From assembly GCA_947591315.1 (NCBI GenBank), contig CANQDD010000007.1, positions 35,662-99,661 of the forward strand: a stretch of 64,000 nucleotides of DNA, given 5' to 3'. This DNA comes from an uncultured Clostridia bacterium. GTDB lineage: Bacteria > Bacillota > Clostridia > UBA1381. The notes under the pieces are model-generated. The model was not told where the DNA came from, made no database searches, and was given only the letters and a program-made list of their open reading frames with translations. The translations under genes and the position numbers were made by a program. Shown here piece by piece: positions 55,624 through 63,938 of this stretch. Positions within the stretch are counted from its first letter, which is position 1. The number at the start of each line of letters is the position of its first letter.

Positions 55624-56925
55624 TTACAGCACGTCGTTTTTGATGAGGTCATCGTAGCTTTCGCGCTTTACGATTACCCTCGCGCTGCCGTCCGAAACGG
55701 CTACCATAGCCGGACGTGGTATTCTGTTGTAGTTGCTCGCCATTGAATAGTTGTACGCGCCGGTCGCGAGTACGGCGAGCGTGTCGCCGACGTGTATCTC
55801 CGGCATCATCGCGTCATTCAGGAGTATGTCGCCCGACTCGCAGCACCTGCCCGCAATCGTCACCTTTTCGGTACGCGCCGCGTTTGCGTTATTCGCGACG
55901 ACAGCCTCGTACTCGGACTGGTAGAGAATGTAGCGCGGGTTGTCGCCCATTCCGCCGTCAACCGATATGTATTTTCTGACGTTCTTTATATCCTTAACGC
56001 CGCCGACGGTGTAAAGCGTCACGCCCGCAGGCGCGGCTATCGAGCGTCCGGGTTCCATGAGTATGAACGGCAGCTTTACGTTTCTCTTTTCCGCCGCCGC
56101 CTTCACAACCTCGCTGACGTGCTTTATATACTCGTCATAGGGCACGGGGTCGTCGTTCTCGGTATACATTATGCCGTAGCCGCCGCCGAGGTTAAGCTGC
56201 TCTATTTCAAGACCGAGCTTGTCCTTCACGTCGCCGATAAAGTTCATCATAACGTCCGCCGCCTCTTTGAACGGCTCTATGTCGAAAATCTGCGAGCCGA
56301 TGTGGCAGTGTACGCCGACAACCTTTACGTTCGGCATTTTGCATGCCTTTTCCGTTATCTCGAACGCCTCGCCGTTTTCAAGCGCGACGCCGAATTTCGA
56401 GTCTATCTGTCCGGTGCGGATAAAGCTGTGAGTGTGCGCGTCAACGCCCGGCTTTATGCGGAACATGATATTCTGTACCACGCCGTATTTTTTCGCCGTT
56501 TCGTTGAGCGTTTCAAGCTCGTACACGTTATCGACGATAAAGCAGCCCACGCCGCTCTTAACGGCAAAATCTATCTCGTCGGCTGTTTTGTTGTTGCCGT
56601 GGAAGTACACCTTGTCCATAGGGAAACCCGCCTTTATCGCGGTGTACAGCTCGCCGCCCGACACAACGTCAACGCCGAGACCTTCCTCCATTGCCGCGCG
56701 GCACGTAAAGAGCGTGCAGAGTGCCTTGTTCGCGTAAAGCACAAGACCGTTGCCGCCGTAATACTTGTCCATCGCGTTTTTGTAAACGCGGCAGTTCTTT
56801 CTGAACAAGTCCTCGTCAAGCACGTAAAGCGGTGTGCCGAACTCCTTCGCAAGCTCCACCGCGTCGTTTTTGCCTATCACAAGATGATTTTTTTCGTTTA
56901 CAGATAAGTTTTCTGATACAAACAT
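55624..56925 (-). CDS. lysA: Diaminopimelate decarboxylase
   Basis: The enzyme makes L-lysine from meso-diaminopimelate with pyridoxal phosphate, in the cytoplasm. The 433-residue length fits. The PLP lysine lies in VLYANKALCT (near residue 65). Other marks are VDVVSGGELYTAIKAGFP, VGVHCHIGSQI, the phosphate loop NLGGGYGIMYT, EPGRSIAAPAGVTLYTVGG, and the substrate and dimer site GRCCESGDIL (C-E-S-G-D). It lies alone between a bidirectional terminator and the clpX end. No other lysine genes are next to it. Confidence 0.96.
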   Translation of the reverse strand: MFVSENLSVNEKNHLVIGKNDAVELAKEFGTPLYVLDEDLFRKNCRVYKNAMDKYYGGNGLVLYANKALCTLFTCRAAMEEGLGVDVVSGGELYTAIKAGFPMDKVYFHGNNKTADEIDFAVKSGVGCFIVDNVYELETLNETAKKYGVVQNIMFRIKPGVDAHTHSFIRTGQIDSKFGVALENGEAFEITEKACKMPNVKVVGVHCHIGSQIFDIEPFKEAADVMMNFIGDVKDKLGLEIEQLNLGGGYGIMYTENDDPVPYDEYIKHVSEVVKAAAEKRNVKLPFILMEPGRSIAAPAGVTLYTVGGVKDIKNVRKYISVDGGMGDNPRYILYQSEYEAVVANNANAARTEKVTIAGRCCESGDILLNDAMMPEIHVGDTLAVLATGAYNYSMASNYNRIPRPAMVAVSDGSARVIVKRESYDDLIKNDVL

Positions 56926-56957
56926 TGTAATTGTCCCGCCTTCCTAATTAATATTAA

Positions 56958-56999
56958 GGCGCTCAGCGCGCACGAATTACGTGCGGCATACCGAGCGCC
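56958..56999 (-). terminator. Hairpin after clpX, possible weak terminator
   Basis: GGCGCTC and GAGCGCC enclose an inner GCACG/CGTGC hairpin. On the minus strand it is followed by TTAATATTAA rather than a clean T-run, so termination is uncertain. Confidence 0.4.
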
Positions 57000-57029
57000 C
57001 CTTTGCACCGTTTTAACGCGTATCGCGTT

Positions 57030-58289
57030 TTAAGCCGTTTCTCTTTTTTCCGCGGCCTTCGCCGCCTTTTTGTCCTCGCGTATGACCTTCGGCATCTTGC
57101 CGTCCGTGATGCATTTCTTGTCGATAATTACAGTCCTTACGCTGTTGTCGGACGGTATCTCGAACATGACCTCGTTCATCGCGCCTTCGATTATGGAGCG
57201 AAGTCCGCGCGCGCCCGTTCCGAGTTCTATCGCTTTGTCGGCTATCGCCTCGATCGCTTCTTCCTCAAATTCGAGCTTTACGCCGTCAAACGCGAACAGT
57301 GTTTTGTACTGCTTTATGAGCGCGTTTTTCGGCTCGGTCAGTATCTGCACAAGCGTTTCACGGTCCAGCCTGTCGAGCTTTGTGTACACGGGCAGTCTGC
57401 CTATAAATTCGGGGATAAGTCCGTATTTCTGTAAGTCCTGCGGTATAAGCTCGCTCAAAAGCTCGCTCATATCCTTTTCCTTACGGCTCTTTATGTCCGC
57501 GCCGAAACCCAAGCCCTGCTTGCCTATGCGGTTCTCGATTATTTTGTCGATACCCTCGAACGCTCCGCCGCATATGAACAGTATATTCGTCGTGTCAAGC
57601 TGTATGAATTCCTGCTGCGGGTGCTTCCTGCCGCCCTGCGGCGGTACGGACGCGACCGTTCCTTCAAGCACTTTGAGGAGCGCCTGCTGAACGCCCTCGC
57701 CGCTTACGTCGCGCGTTATGGACACGTTCTCGGTCTTTTTCGCTATCTTGTCGATCTCGTCGATGTAGATAATACCGCGCTCCGCGTCCTCGACCTCGTA
57801 ATCGGCAGCCTGTATAAGCTTGAGCAGTATATTCTCCACGTCCTCGCCGACGTAACCCGCTTCGGTGAGCGATGTCGCGTCCGCTATCGCGAACGGCACG
57901 TTCAGTATTTTTGCAAGGTTCTGCACAAGGAACGTCTTACCGCTGCCCGTGGGTCCTATCATGAGAATGTTACTTTTCTGAAGCTCCACGTCCTGCGCCT
58001 TGTCGGCGTTAGCAATACGCTTGTAGTGGTTGTATACCGCCACCGACAGGATTTTTTTCGCTTCCTCCTGCCCTATCACGTAATCGTCGAGAAACGCTTT
58101 TATCTCGCGGGGCTTTGGCAGATCGTCGGGTGAAAAGTCCCTGCCGCCGTCGTACGCTCCGCCCAAAATCTCGTTGCACATCGCGACGCACTCGTCGCAG
58201 ATGTACACGCCGTTGCCCGAAAGCAGCTTGTTTACCTGGTTCTCGTTCTTGCCGCAGAAGGAGCAGATATAATGTCTTGTCTCTTCCAT
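57030..58289 (-). CDS. clpX: ATP-dependent unfoldase ClpX
   Basis: This 419-residue AAA+ protein unfolds substrates for ClpP. It has the N-terminal C4 zinc domain ([17 protein letters not shown] then [14 protein letters not shown]), Walker [17 protein letters not shown] (near residue 111), Walker [14 protein letters not shown] (near 170), the RKH-type pore region, sensor motifs ([11 protein letters not shown]) and the IGF-like tripeptide loop around [10 protein letters not shown], seen here as LGF. GAGAGG precedes the start. It lies 22 bases after clpP and is last in tig-clpP-clpX. Confidence 0.97.
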   Translation of the reverse strand: MEETRHYICSFCGKNENQVNKLLSGNGVYICDECVAMCNEILGGAYDGGRDFSPDDLPKPREIKAFLDDYVIGQEEAKKILSVAVYNHYKRIANADKAQDVELQKSNILMIGPTGSGKTFLVQNLAKILNVPFAIADATSLTEAGYVGEDVENILLKLIQAADYEVEDAERGIIYIDEIDKIAKKTENVSITRDVSGEGVQQALLKVLEGTVASVPPQGGRKHPQQEFIQLDTTNILFICGGAFEGIDKIIENRIGKQGLGFGADIKSRKEKDMSELLSELIPQDLQKYGLIPEFIGRLPVYTKLDRLDRETLVQILTEPKNALIKQYKTLFAFDGVKLEFEEEAIEAIADKAIELGTGARGLRSIIEGAMNEVMFEIPSDNSVRTVIIDKKCITDGKMPKVIREDKKAAKAAEKRETA

Positions 58290-58311
58290 ATATATACCTC
58301 TCGTAAAGATG

Positions 58312-58908
58312 TTACTTGGACTTTCTCTCTATTACCTCGTCCACAAGTCCGTATTCCTTCGCTTCGAGCGCGGTCATGAAGTTGTCGCGCTCCGTGTCGG
58401 CGCATACCTTTTCGTAAGACTGACCTGTCTTTTCCGCAAGGATACGGTTCATCTTTTCCTTTGTTCTCATAAGGTGTCTGGCGTAGATGTCAACGTCCGT
58501 CGCCTGACCGCTGAGTCCGCCGCCGGATATAAGCGGCTGGTGAATCATAATTTCGCTGTTGGGCAGCGCGAAGCGCTTACCCTTTGCGCCGGCTGACAAA
58601 AGGAACGCTCCCATGCTTGCAGCCATGCCTATGCAGATCGTGGACACGTCGCACTTTATATACTGCATCGTGTCGTAGATTGCCATACCCGCCGTTATCG
58701 AGCCTCCCGGCGAGTCGATGTAGAACTGAATGTCCTTGTCGGGATCCTTCGCCTCAAGAAAAAGCATCTGCGCGACGACAAGGCTCGACGTCGCGTTGTC
58801 GACCTGATCCGCGAGGAATATTATTCTGTCCTCCAAAAGTCTCGAATAAATGTCGTATGAACGTTCGCCTCTGTTGGTTTGCTCAACGACCATAGGTACC
58901 AATGCCAT
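58312..58908 (-). CDS. clpP: ATP-dependent Clp protease proteolytic subunit
   Basis: I start this 198-residue protein at 58908 ([32 protein letters not shown]). The usual ClpP start is MALVP, and the AAAGG site lies about 10 bases before it, whereas the upstream ATG at 58917 is too close. The catalytic serine is in [14 protein letters not shown] (near residue 98), the histidine in [11 protein letters not shown] (near 123) and the aspartate follows in the helical region. It forms the 14-subunit barrel used by ClpX. It lies between tig and clpX, the common order. Confidence 0.97.
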   Translation of the reverse strand: MALVPMVVEQTNRGERSYDIYSRLLEDRIIFLADQVDNATSSLVVAQMLFLEAKDPDKDIQFYIDSPGGSITAGMAIYDTMQYIKCDVSTICIGMAASMGAFLLSAGAKGKRFALPNSEIMIHQPLISGGGLSGQATDVDIYARHLMRTKEKMNRILAEKTGQSYEKVCADTERDNFMTALEAKEYGLVDEVIERKSK

Positions 58909-58938
58909 AGTATTCATTCCTTTCGCTGTTTGTGAAAT

Positions 58939-60225
58939 TTATTTTACGGAAGCGTTGTTTACGATCATGTCGATCGTTTTCTGTATTTCGAGATCCTTCT
59001 TTATGTTTTCCTTCTCGTCGTCCGAAAGCGCTTCCTTGAGCTTGTCAAGCTCCATGTTGTACTTCTTCGCCATATCGACAAGGTGAAGCTCCAATTCCTC
59101 GGGGCCCGCTTCTATTCCCTCTTTCTTCGCTATCGCCTCCAGCACGAGCGAGCCTGAAAGCTGCTGCTTCGCCTGCTCGGTAAACTGCGCTCTGAACGTT
59201 TCGGGCGTCTGACCTGTGTACTGCATGTACATTTCGAGCGTCATACCCTGATACGCGATTCTCTGCGAGAAATCTCTTACGATATTGTCGATCTGCGCCT
59301 CGACCATTTTTTCGGGAAGCTCGAACTCGGCGTTCTCGACAACCTTGTTTATAATGGCGTTTTCCGTTTCGGTTCTCGCTTTGTTCTCGGCAGCCTCTTC
59401 AAGCTTCTTTCTGATGTCCGCCTTGTATTCGTCAAGCGTGTCAAACTCGCTGACCTCGCTCGCGAAATCATCGTCAACCTCCGGAAGCTCACGCTTCTTT
59501 ATCTCGTGCACGTGCACCTTGAAAAGCGCGTCCTTACCCGCGAGAGCGTCCGAATGGTACTCCTCGGGGAACGTTACGTTTACCTCAACGTCGGAATCGG
59601 CGCTTGCGCCTATAAGCTGTTCCTCAAAACCGGGGATAAACGTGCCGCTGCCGATTTCAAGCTCGTAGCCCTCGCCCTTGCCGCCTTCAAACGGCTCGCC
59701 GTCCGAGAAGCCCTCGAAGTCGATCACCGCGATGTCGCCGTTCTCGACAGGTCTGTCCTCAACGGTTATAAGTCTCGCGTTCTTCTGTCTTGCAGCCTCG
59801 ATGTCCTTGTCAACGTCCTCGTCTGTTACAGTATAGTCAATTTTATCCACTTCTATACCCTTGTAATCGCCGAGCTTAACCTCCGGCTTTGTCGTTACGA
59901 GCGCGGTGAACACGACCGGCTCGCCCTTTGTTATATCCTCAACGTCTATTTCGGGGCGCGCCACCGACTCAACGCCCGACTCTTTAAGAGCCGCCTCGTA
60001 AGCGTCGGGGAGAACGTCGTTGATCGCCTCATCGTAGAACACAGCCGCCGTGTAGTACTTCTCGACTATCGCGCGGGGAGCCTTGCCCTTTCTGTAGCCG
60101 GGAATGTTGAAGCGGTTGGCATTCTTTCTGTACGCCCTGTTTATAGCCTTGTCAAATTCCTCATAGCTTACGTCAAACGTGAGCTTAACTAAATTCTTCT
60201 CTACCTGTTCTGTTTTCACTGCCAT
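58939..60225 (-). CDS. tig: Trigger factor
   Basis: This 428-residue chaperone binds new chains at the ribosome exit. The N-terminal ribosome-binding domain includes FNIPGYRKGKAPRAIVEKYY (the G-F-R-x-G-K-x-P signature, here G-Y-R-K-G-K-A-P). The PPIase (FKBP) domain lies near 150-245 (DGDIAVIDFEGFSDGEPFEGG...YELEIGSGTFIPGFEEQL). The helical arms follow. GGAGG precedes the ATG. It heads tig-clpP-clpX, linking folding with degradation. The promoter is at 60286-60314. Confidence 0.97.
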   Translation of the reverse strand: MAVKTEQVEKNLVKLTFDVSYEEFDKAINRAYRKNANRFNIPGYRKGKAPRAIVEKYYTAAVFYDEAINDVLPDAYEAALKESGVESVARPEIDVEDITKGEPVVFTALVTTKPEVKLGDYKGIEVDKIDYTVTDEDVDKDIEAARQKNARLITVEDRPVENGDIAVIDFEGFSDGEPFEGGKGEGYELEIGSGTFIPGFEEQLIGASADSDVEVNVTFPEEYHSDALAGKDALFKVHVHEIKKRELPEVDDDFASEVSEFDTLDEYKADIRKKLEEAAENKARTETENAIINKVVENAEFELPEKMVEAQIDNIVRDFSQRIAYQGMTLEMYMQYTGQTPETFRAQFTEQAKQQLSGSLVLEAIAKKEGIEAGPEELELHLVDMAKKYNMELDKLKEALSDDEKENIKKDLEIQKTIDMIVNNASVK

Positions 60226-60285
60226 AGTGATGTTTTCCTCCTTAGATTTTGTCCGTTTCCGTTACGGACATATTTACCAGCGTAC

Positions 60286-60314
60286 ATTGTACCACACTTT
60301 TTCCCCGATTGCAA
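60286..60314 (-). promoter_or_regulatory. Promoter of the tig-clpP-clpX operon
   Basis: On the minus strand TTGCAA (60314-60309), a 17-base spacer and TACAAT (60291-60286) are followed by an inverted repeat GTCCGT/ACGGAC (60251-60269) in the leader. No CtsR box or CIRCE element is present. Confidence 0.72.
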
Positions 60315-60357
60315 CGACTTTTTCGGATAATTTTCAAATTGTTAATATTTGGTTAAG

Positions 60358-60384
60358 AAAAAGCGCCGCGTTTTCGCGCGGCGC
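60358..60384 (-). terminator. Intrinsic terminator of the DUF308 gene
   Basis: On the minus strand GCGCCGCG and CGCGGCGC pair perfectly around CGAAAA, followed by TTTTTCTT. It lies 22 bases after the stop. Confidence 0.88.
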
Positions 60385-60405
60385 GTGTGTAAATCGGATT
60401 TTTCC

Positions 60406-60930
60406 TTATTTTATGTTCCTTGCGTTCCAGCCGAGGATTATCATATCCGCGCCCGTTTCGATGAGGTAAATACCTATCCACAAGCCTATCAGCGCGGCTG
60501 ACACGATCGGCTTTATGCAGGACACTATGCCGAGCAGTACGCCCAGTACGCCCAGAATTATGCCGAATATCCATTCCTTGCCGCCCGACACTCTTTTCAT
60601 GTTGAGCGAGAGGAACATTGTCACAAGTCCCTTGACTATGAACCAGAACGACACGATGTACAGCGCCGCTCCGCCCGCGACAATGCGCATACCGGGTATG
60701 AACAGCACCGCGCCCGCTATTACGGACAGTATGCCGAACAGCATATTCACGCCGTATTCCTTGTCGCGCACCGCCTGTACCACGTTCATTACGCCGTACA
60801 CAATCATCATCGCAGCCGCGATTACAATCGTTATGTAACCCGTTCCGACAAATGTCATCACCGGCGCGAACACGCACGATATTCCGCCCAGTACCATTAC
60901 TATTCCCAATACAATCATTAAAACAGCCAT
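60406..60930 (-). CDS. DUF308 (HdeD-like) membrane protein
   Basis: This protein of about 174 residues has six hydrophobic segments in pairs, with the repeated G-I-x-x-V-I-A-G-x-x-L-F-I-P-G layout of the DUF308/HdeD family (LIVLGIVMVLGGISCVFAP; MLFGILSVIAGAVLFIPGM; IFGIILGVLGVLLGIVSC). I place the start at 60930, because AAGGA is about 8 bases before it; the ATG at 60939 is too close. HdeD in Enterobacteria is linked with acid resistance, but members here have no proved role. It appears monocistronic. Confidence 0.85.
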   Translation of the reverse strand: MAVLMIVLGIVMVLGGISCVFAPVMTFVGTGYITIVIAAAMMIVYGVMNVVQAVRDKEYGVNMLFGILSVIAGAVLFIPGMRIVAGGAALYIVSFWFIVKGLVTMFLSLNMKRVSGGKEWIFGIILGVLGVLLGIVSCIKPIVSAALIGLWIGIYLIETGADMIILGWNARNIK

Positions 60931-60939
60931 TTTTTTCAT

Positions 60940-61049
60940 CCTTTCATGCTTTGTATTTGAGTTAACAGTACTATTATACATCATTGATACAAGTATTGCA
61001 AGATGTATTTTTGTTTTGAGGTGGGTAGTAATGTTGACAACCGTGCGTG
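60940..61049. other. Gap upstream of the DUF308 gene
   Basis: Together with the repeat (61050-61170) and RNA copy 3, this gap of 558 bases holds no protein gene. A minus-strand promoter for the DUF308 gene should lie near 60960-61010: TTGCAA (60997-61002) is a possible -35 box, and TATAAT (60971-60976) a possible -10, but their 20-base spacing is too long to be sure. Confidence 0.4.
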
Positions 61050-61170
61050 TGCCTCCCTTGTTAAAGGGAGGGGGACCGCCGAAGGCGGTGGAGGGATTCA
61101 TTGTGAAAGTTGAAAAGGAATCCCCCAGTCACGCTCCGCGTGACAGCCCCCTTTGACAAGGGGGCCTCAC
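61050..61170. repeat. Palindromic intergenic repeat (type A)
   Basis: It opens CCTCCCTTGTTAAAGGGAGG, has a CCGCCGAAGGCGG hairpin, AATCCCCC.., a TCACGCTCCGCGTGA hairpin, and closes CCCCCTTTGACAAGGGGG. It is the reverse form of the unit at 1071 and leads into structured RNA copy 3. Confidence 0.85.
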
Positions 61171-61238
61171 GTAACACCTCTGCCCCTATGCCAAACCATA
61201 AAATTTTCCAAAAATTTCCAGTTTTTTTGAAAAATCTA

Positions 61239-61267
61239 TTTACATTTCCCCGTAAAAATGGTATACT
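61239..61267 (+). promoter_or_regulatory. Promoter of structured RNA copy 3
   Basis: TTTACA (61239-61244), a 17-base spacer and TATACT (61262-61267) sit 6 bases before the first helix. Confidence 0.75.
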
Positions 61268-61272
61268 AACCA

Positions 61273-61468
61273 TGCGAAACATTTCAATTTAATATTTTAT
61301 TTTGTGTTAAATTCCAAAGCTATGTCAAAAACGTAGGCTTTGGTTCAATACTAAGTGGAATTTAACACAATATGGCAGTCTGACCATGGTGCACTTGAAT
61401 TGAAATGTTTCGCAGCATTAAAGCCTCGTTTTATTGCGCGGCTTTGAAATACAGGCTGCGCATTTTTT
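61273..61468 (+). ncRNA. Candidate structured RNA, copy 3 of 3
   Basis: GCGAAACATTTCAATT (61274-61289) pairs perfectly with 61398-61413. A second perfect helix of 15 pairs joins TTGTGTTAAATTCCA (61302-61316) and 61356-61370. At the tip AAAGC-UAUGU-CAAAA-ACGUA-G-GCUUU forms a hairpin containing TGTCAAAAACGTAGGCTT (61323-61340). The tail has ATTAAAGCC and CGTTTTATTG, then the terminator TGCGC/GCGCA with six T. It ends 29 bases before a small protein gene. Confidence 0.72.
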
Positions 61469-61497
61469 ATTTGCGCCGTGCAGGGGAGGTGTAGGAC

Positions 61498-61635
61498 ATG
61501 AACGATTACGAGGAAATGTACAAGGCGCTGTTTAACAAGATTACGGACGTTATCGAGGAACTCAAAGAGGTTCAGAAGCAGACCGAGGAAATGTACATAA
61601 AAGCCGATGATAAAGAAGATGCTCCCGAAGGTTGA
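61498..61635 (+). CDS. Conserved small protein of unknown function
   Basis: This 45-residue protein (MNDYEEMYKALFNKITDVIE, then ELKEVQKQTEEMYIKADD) has GGGGAGGTG 8 bases upstream and a terminator overlapping its end, so it is a real gene. It is one predicted helix with heptad character. Very similar small proteins (MxxYxxMYxxLFNxxTD..E.L...Q..TEE.YI) are widespread in Clostridia, to my knowledge without a known role. It lies directly downstream of structured RNA copy 3, and read-through from that promoter is possible. Confidence 0.8.
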   Translation: MNDYEEMYKALFNKITDVIEELKEVQKQTEEMYIKADDKEDAPEG

Positions 61636-61653
61636 TACCTTGGGAGTTTTTTT
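61622..61653 (+). terminator. Terminator overlapping the stop of the small protein
   Basis: CTCCC-G-AAGG and CCTT-GGGAG form the stem around the TTGATA loop, followed by seven T. The 5' arm lies in the last codons, and the stop TGA (61633-61635) is in the loop. Confidence 0.85.
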
Positions 61654-61724
61654 GTGCGTGCGAACCGTGTTCGCACCTACTTGAAAATCAAATTTTTATT
61701 ATTTTAACATTATTTTTAATATTT

Positions 61725-61757
61725 TGAAACCTTTTCCCCGTTTTTTGGATATATAAT
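61725..61757 (+). promoter_or_regulatory. Possible ECF-type promoter of the sigma factor gene
   Basis: TGAAAC (61725-61730), 16 bases, then GGATATATAAT (61747-61757). The -35 box is of ECF form and the distance matches that at 9422. ECF genes often read their own promoter. A sigma-A -10 (TATAAT, 61752-61757) overlaps, so both are possible. Confidence 0.45.
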
Positions 61758-61813
61758 GGTGTACGACTTAAAAATAACGTTGTTTTTAATCCGATACAAA
61801 GGAGGCGGAAAGG

Positions 61814-62362
61814 TTGACGGACGAGAAAAAGCTGCTCGCGGATTTAAAAAGGAAGAAATGCTCAGCGCTCGAAAAGGCGATAGACATATACACGCCGTAC
61901 ATCAGCGTTATCATATACAACATAATCGGCGGCGTTATGACGAAAGAGGACGTTGAGGAAGCCGTTTCCGACACGTTTGTGTCGCTCTGGCGCACTGTAG
62001 AAACGCTCGACGCGGAAAAGGGCGGACTGAGGGCGTATCTCGCGGCTATGGCGCGCAACTGTGCGAGGAAAAAGCTGCGCGAAGCGGTCAGCGCCGAGCC
62101 TATAAGCGAAAGCGTCACGTCATTGTACGGAACGCCGGAGGACGAGCTTGAAAAAAACGAGGATAAAATGGCGCTCGTAAGCCTTATACGCGAGCTTGGC
62201 GAAACCGACGGCGAAATATTCCTGCGCCGCTACTGGTACGGCGAGAAGGTGTCGAAAATATCAGCCGCGACGGGTATAAATCAGTCAACCGTTAAAACGA
62301 AGCTCCGCCGAGGAAGGATAAAATTAAGGGAAATCTTGATGAAAAAGGAGGCACGGCAATGA
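61814..62362 (+). CDS. ECF-type sigma-70 family factor
   Basis: This 182-residue sigma factor starts at a TTG behind GGAGG (61801). Region 2 is ALEKAIDIYTPYISVIIYNIIGG to EEAVSDTFVSLWRTVETLDAEKGGLRAYLAAMARNCARKKLRE; region 4 is FLRRYWYGEKVSKISAATGINQSTVKTKLRRGRIKLREIL. ECF factors direct polymerase to special promoters after an envelope signal. Its stop overlaps the next ATG as ATGA, so it is coupled with the DUF4179 protein, its likely anti-sigma partner. Confidence 0.92.
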   Translation: MTDEKKLLADLKRKKCSALEKAIDIYTPYISVIIYNIIGGVMTKEDVEEAVSDTFVSLWRTVETLDAEKGGLRAYLAAMARNCARKKLREAVSAEPISESVTSLYGTPEDELEKNEDKMALVSLIRELGETDGEIFLRRYWYGEKVSKISAATGINQSTVKTKLRRGRIKLREILMKKEARQ

Positions 62363-63846
62363 AAAAGGAGCTTATGGAATTTAAAATAGAGCCGAAGGAT
62401 ATAAAACGGCGCGTACATGCGTCACTCAGCGCCGACCCTCCGGAAAGGAAGCTATATATGAAACGCAGAGCATTAAAGACCGCGCTCATAGCGGCGGCAA
62501 TAACGGTGATAGCGTCGGCTGTCGCGTTCGCGGCAAGTCCGGCGGGACAGGAAGCCATATCGAGCATTATGGCGTATTTCCAAAACGAGCAGTCAAAGGA
62601 GATTACGAGCCTTGAGGAGCTTGCGAAATTCAACGAGGAGATAGGCGCGAGCGTGACAAAGGACGGTATCACGCTTACGCTCGACAACGTGGCGGCGGAC
62701 GACAATTTCGTCCACGTGTTCTACACGGTAACGTCCGACGCGCCGTTTTACGAGGGCGACGACCAATACTCGAACGAGGTCTGGGATAAGCTTTTGTGGA
62801 CGGAGTGTGTGATAAACGGGAATGTCGCGGGCTTTGGCAACAATAACAGCTCCGACGGCTATTTTGCCGACGAGCATACGTATAAGGCTATGCGGAAATA
62901 CAATGTATCGACCGAGGGAATACCCGACAATTTCAAGGTGGAGCTTTTCGGTGAAACAAATTCCTCATTCAAAACCGCGCTGCCCGACGATTCGCCGTTT
63001 AATCTCATTTGGAAGGACATAGCGTCGGAAATCACCGACGAGCAGAAGGCGAGCGTTTGGTATGTGTGCGCCGACGTTGACAAATCGGCGGCGGAGGTCG
63101 AAACCGCGTCGCGCGATATAGGCGTTACGCTCGACAGCGGAATAATACTTGACAAGGCGGTATTCTCGCCGTTCGGCAATCAGATCATAGTCCGCACCGA
63201 AGCGGGCGGAGATTCCGACGAGGACAGTTCCGATTACCTGCTGCGCGCCGTTGACGATTTTGCGCTGTTCGACGAAAACGGAACGTGTCTCGACATGCTG
63301 AACGCGGGCGCGAGCATGGCGGCTGACGGCTCGTCGCTCAACTCGTTCGAGTTTTTAAAAGCGGACGTAAACACGAAAAAGCTCAAAATCGTGCCGACGC
63401 ATTACGTGGAGCCGGAGAGTGACAAAAGGGCGGCGAAAACGACGGTAAAGCTTGCCGATATAACGTACCCGTTCGCGGTCGAGAGCGAGCACGGCAAGAC
63501 GGTAGTAACCGGCGTACGCGTATACGACGGTCGCGTCGAGGTGGACTATTACATCGACGGCTACGTGAAGTACGGTCCGTACTTCGAGCTGTTAAACGAC
63601 GACGGCGAAAGCGCGGAGCCCGGCGGTAAGCTCGGCTGCCTGCTCAATACTGAGGTACACCATGACACAAATTCCTACACCGACGTGTTCTCCTACGACG
63701 CGCATGACGATAATGGCAACCGCATACCTATGGACGACAGCGTGAGCGCCGAGGCGATAAAGAGGAATTTCACCACCCTCGAAATCACAACCGTAAACGG
63801 TTATGTCCTCGATGAGGATAAGGCGGTCACTGTGGAGTTGAAGTGA
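62359..63846 (+). CDS. DUF4179-containing membrane protein, probable anti-sigma factor
   Basis: This 495-residue protein has a cytoplasmic start of about 40 residues, one membrane helix (LKTALIAAAITVIASAVAFA) and a large outer part. The region EEIGASVTKDGITLTLDNVAADDNFVHVFYTVTS matches DUF4179, found in proteins encoded next to ECF sigma factors. The first ~40 residues (PKDIKRRVHASLSADPPERK) probably bind sigma. The outer domain would sense the signal. It overlaps the sigma gene by 4 bases. No zinc-type anti-sigma motif is present. A terminator follows. Confidence 0.86.
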   Translation: MKKELMEFKIEPKDIKRRVHASLSADPPERKLYMKRRALKTALIAAAITVIASAVAFAASPAGQEAISSIMAYFQNEQSKEITSLEELAKFNEEIGASVTKDGITLTLDNVAADDNFVHVFYTVTSDAPFYEGDDQYSNEVWDKLLWTECVINGNVAGFGNNNSSDGYFADEHTYKAMRKYNVSTEGIPDNFKVELFGETNSSFKTALPDDSPFNLIWKDIASEITDEQKASVWYVCADVDKSAAEVETASRDIGVTLDSGIILDKAVFSPFGNQIIVRTEAGGDSDEDSSDYLLRAVDDFALFDENGTCLDMLNAGASMAADGSSLNSFEFLKADVNTKKLKIVPTHYVEPESDKRAAKTTVKLADITYPFAVESEHGKTVVTGVRVYDGRVEVDYYIDGYVKYGPYFELLNDDGESAEPGGKLGCLLNTEVHHDTNSYTDVFSYDAHDDNGNRIPMDDSVSAEAIKRNFTTLEITTVNGYVLDEDKAVTVELK

Positions 63847-63879
63847 AATTGTAATTGCGGAATTTAAGGAGATGTGGTA

Positions 63880-63911
63880 AAATATACCCATGGGAAACCA
63901 TGGGTATATTT
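63880..63911. terminator. Perfect hairpin terminator after the DUF4179 gene
   Basis: AAATATACCCATGG and CCATGGGTATATTT pair fully around a GAAA tetraloop. The flanking A and T runs suit termination in both directions. Confidence 0.85.
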
Positions 63912-63938
63912 GCGGTAAATTGGGATTTAGCGCAGTGA

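Noticed and set aside
29339..61468. Retron, CRISPR tracr or toxin-linked RNA as an explanation for the three RNAs
   Set aside because: No reverse transcriptase, Cas, repeat-spacer array or toxin gene lies near any copy.
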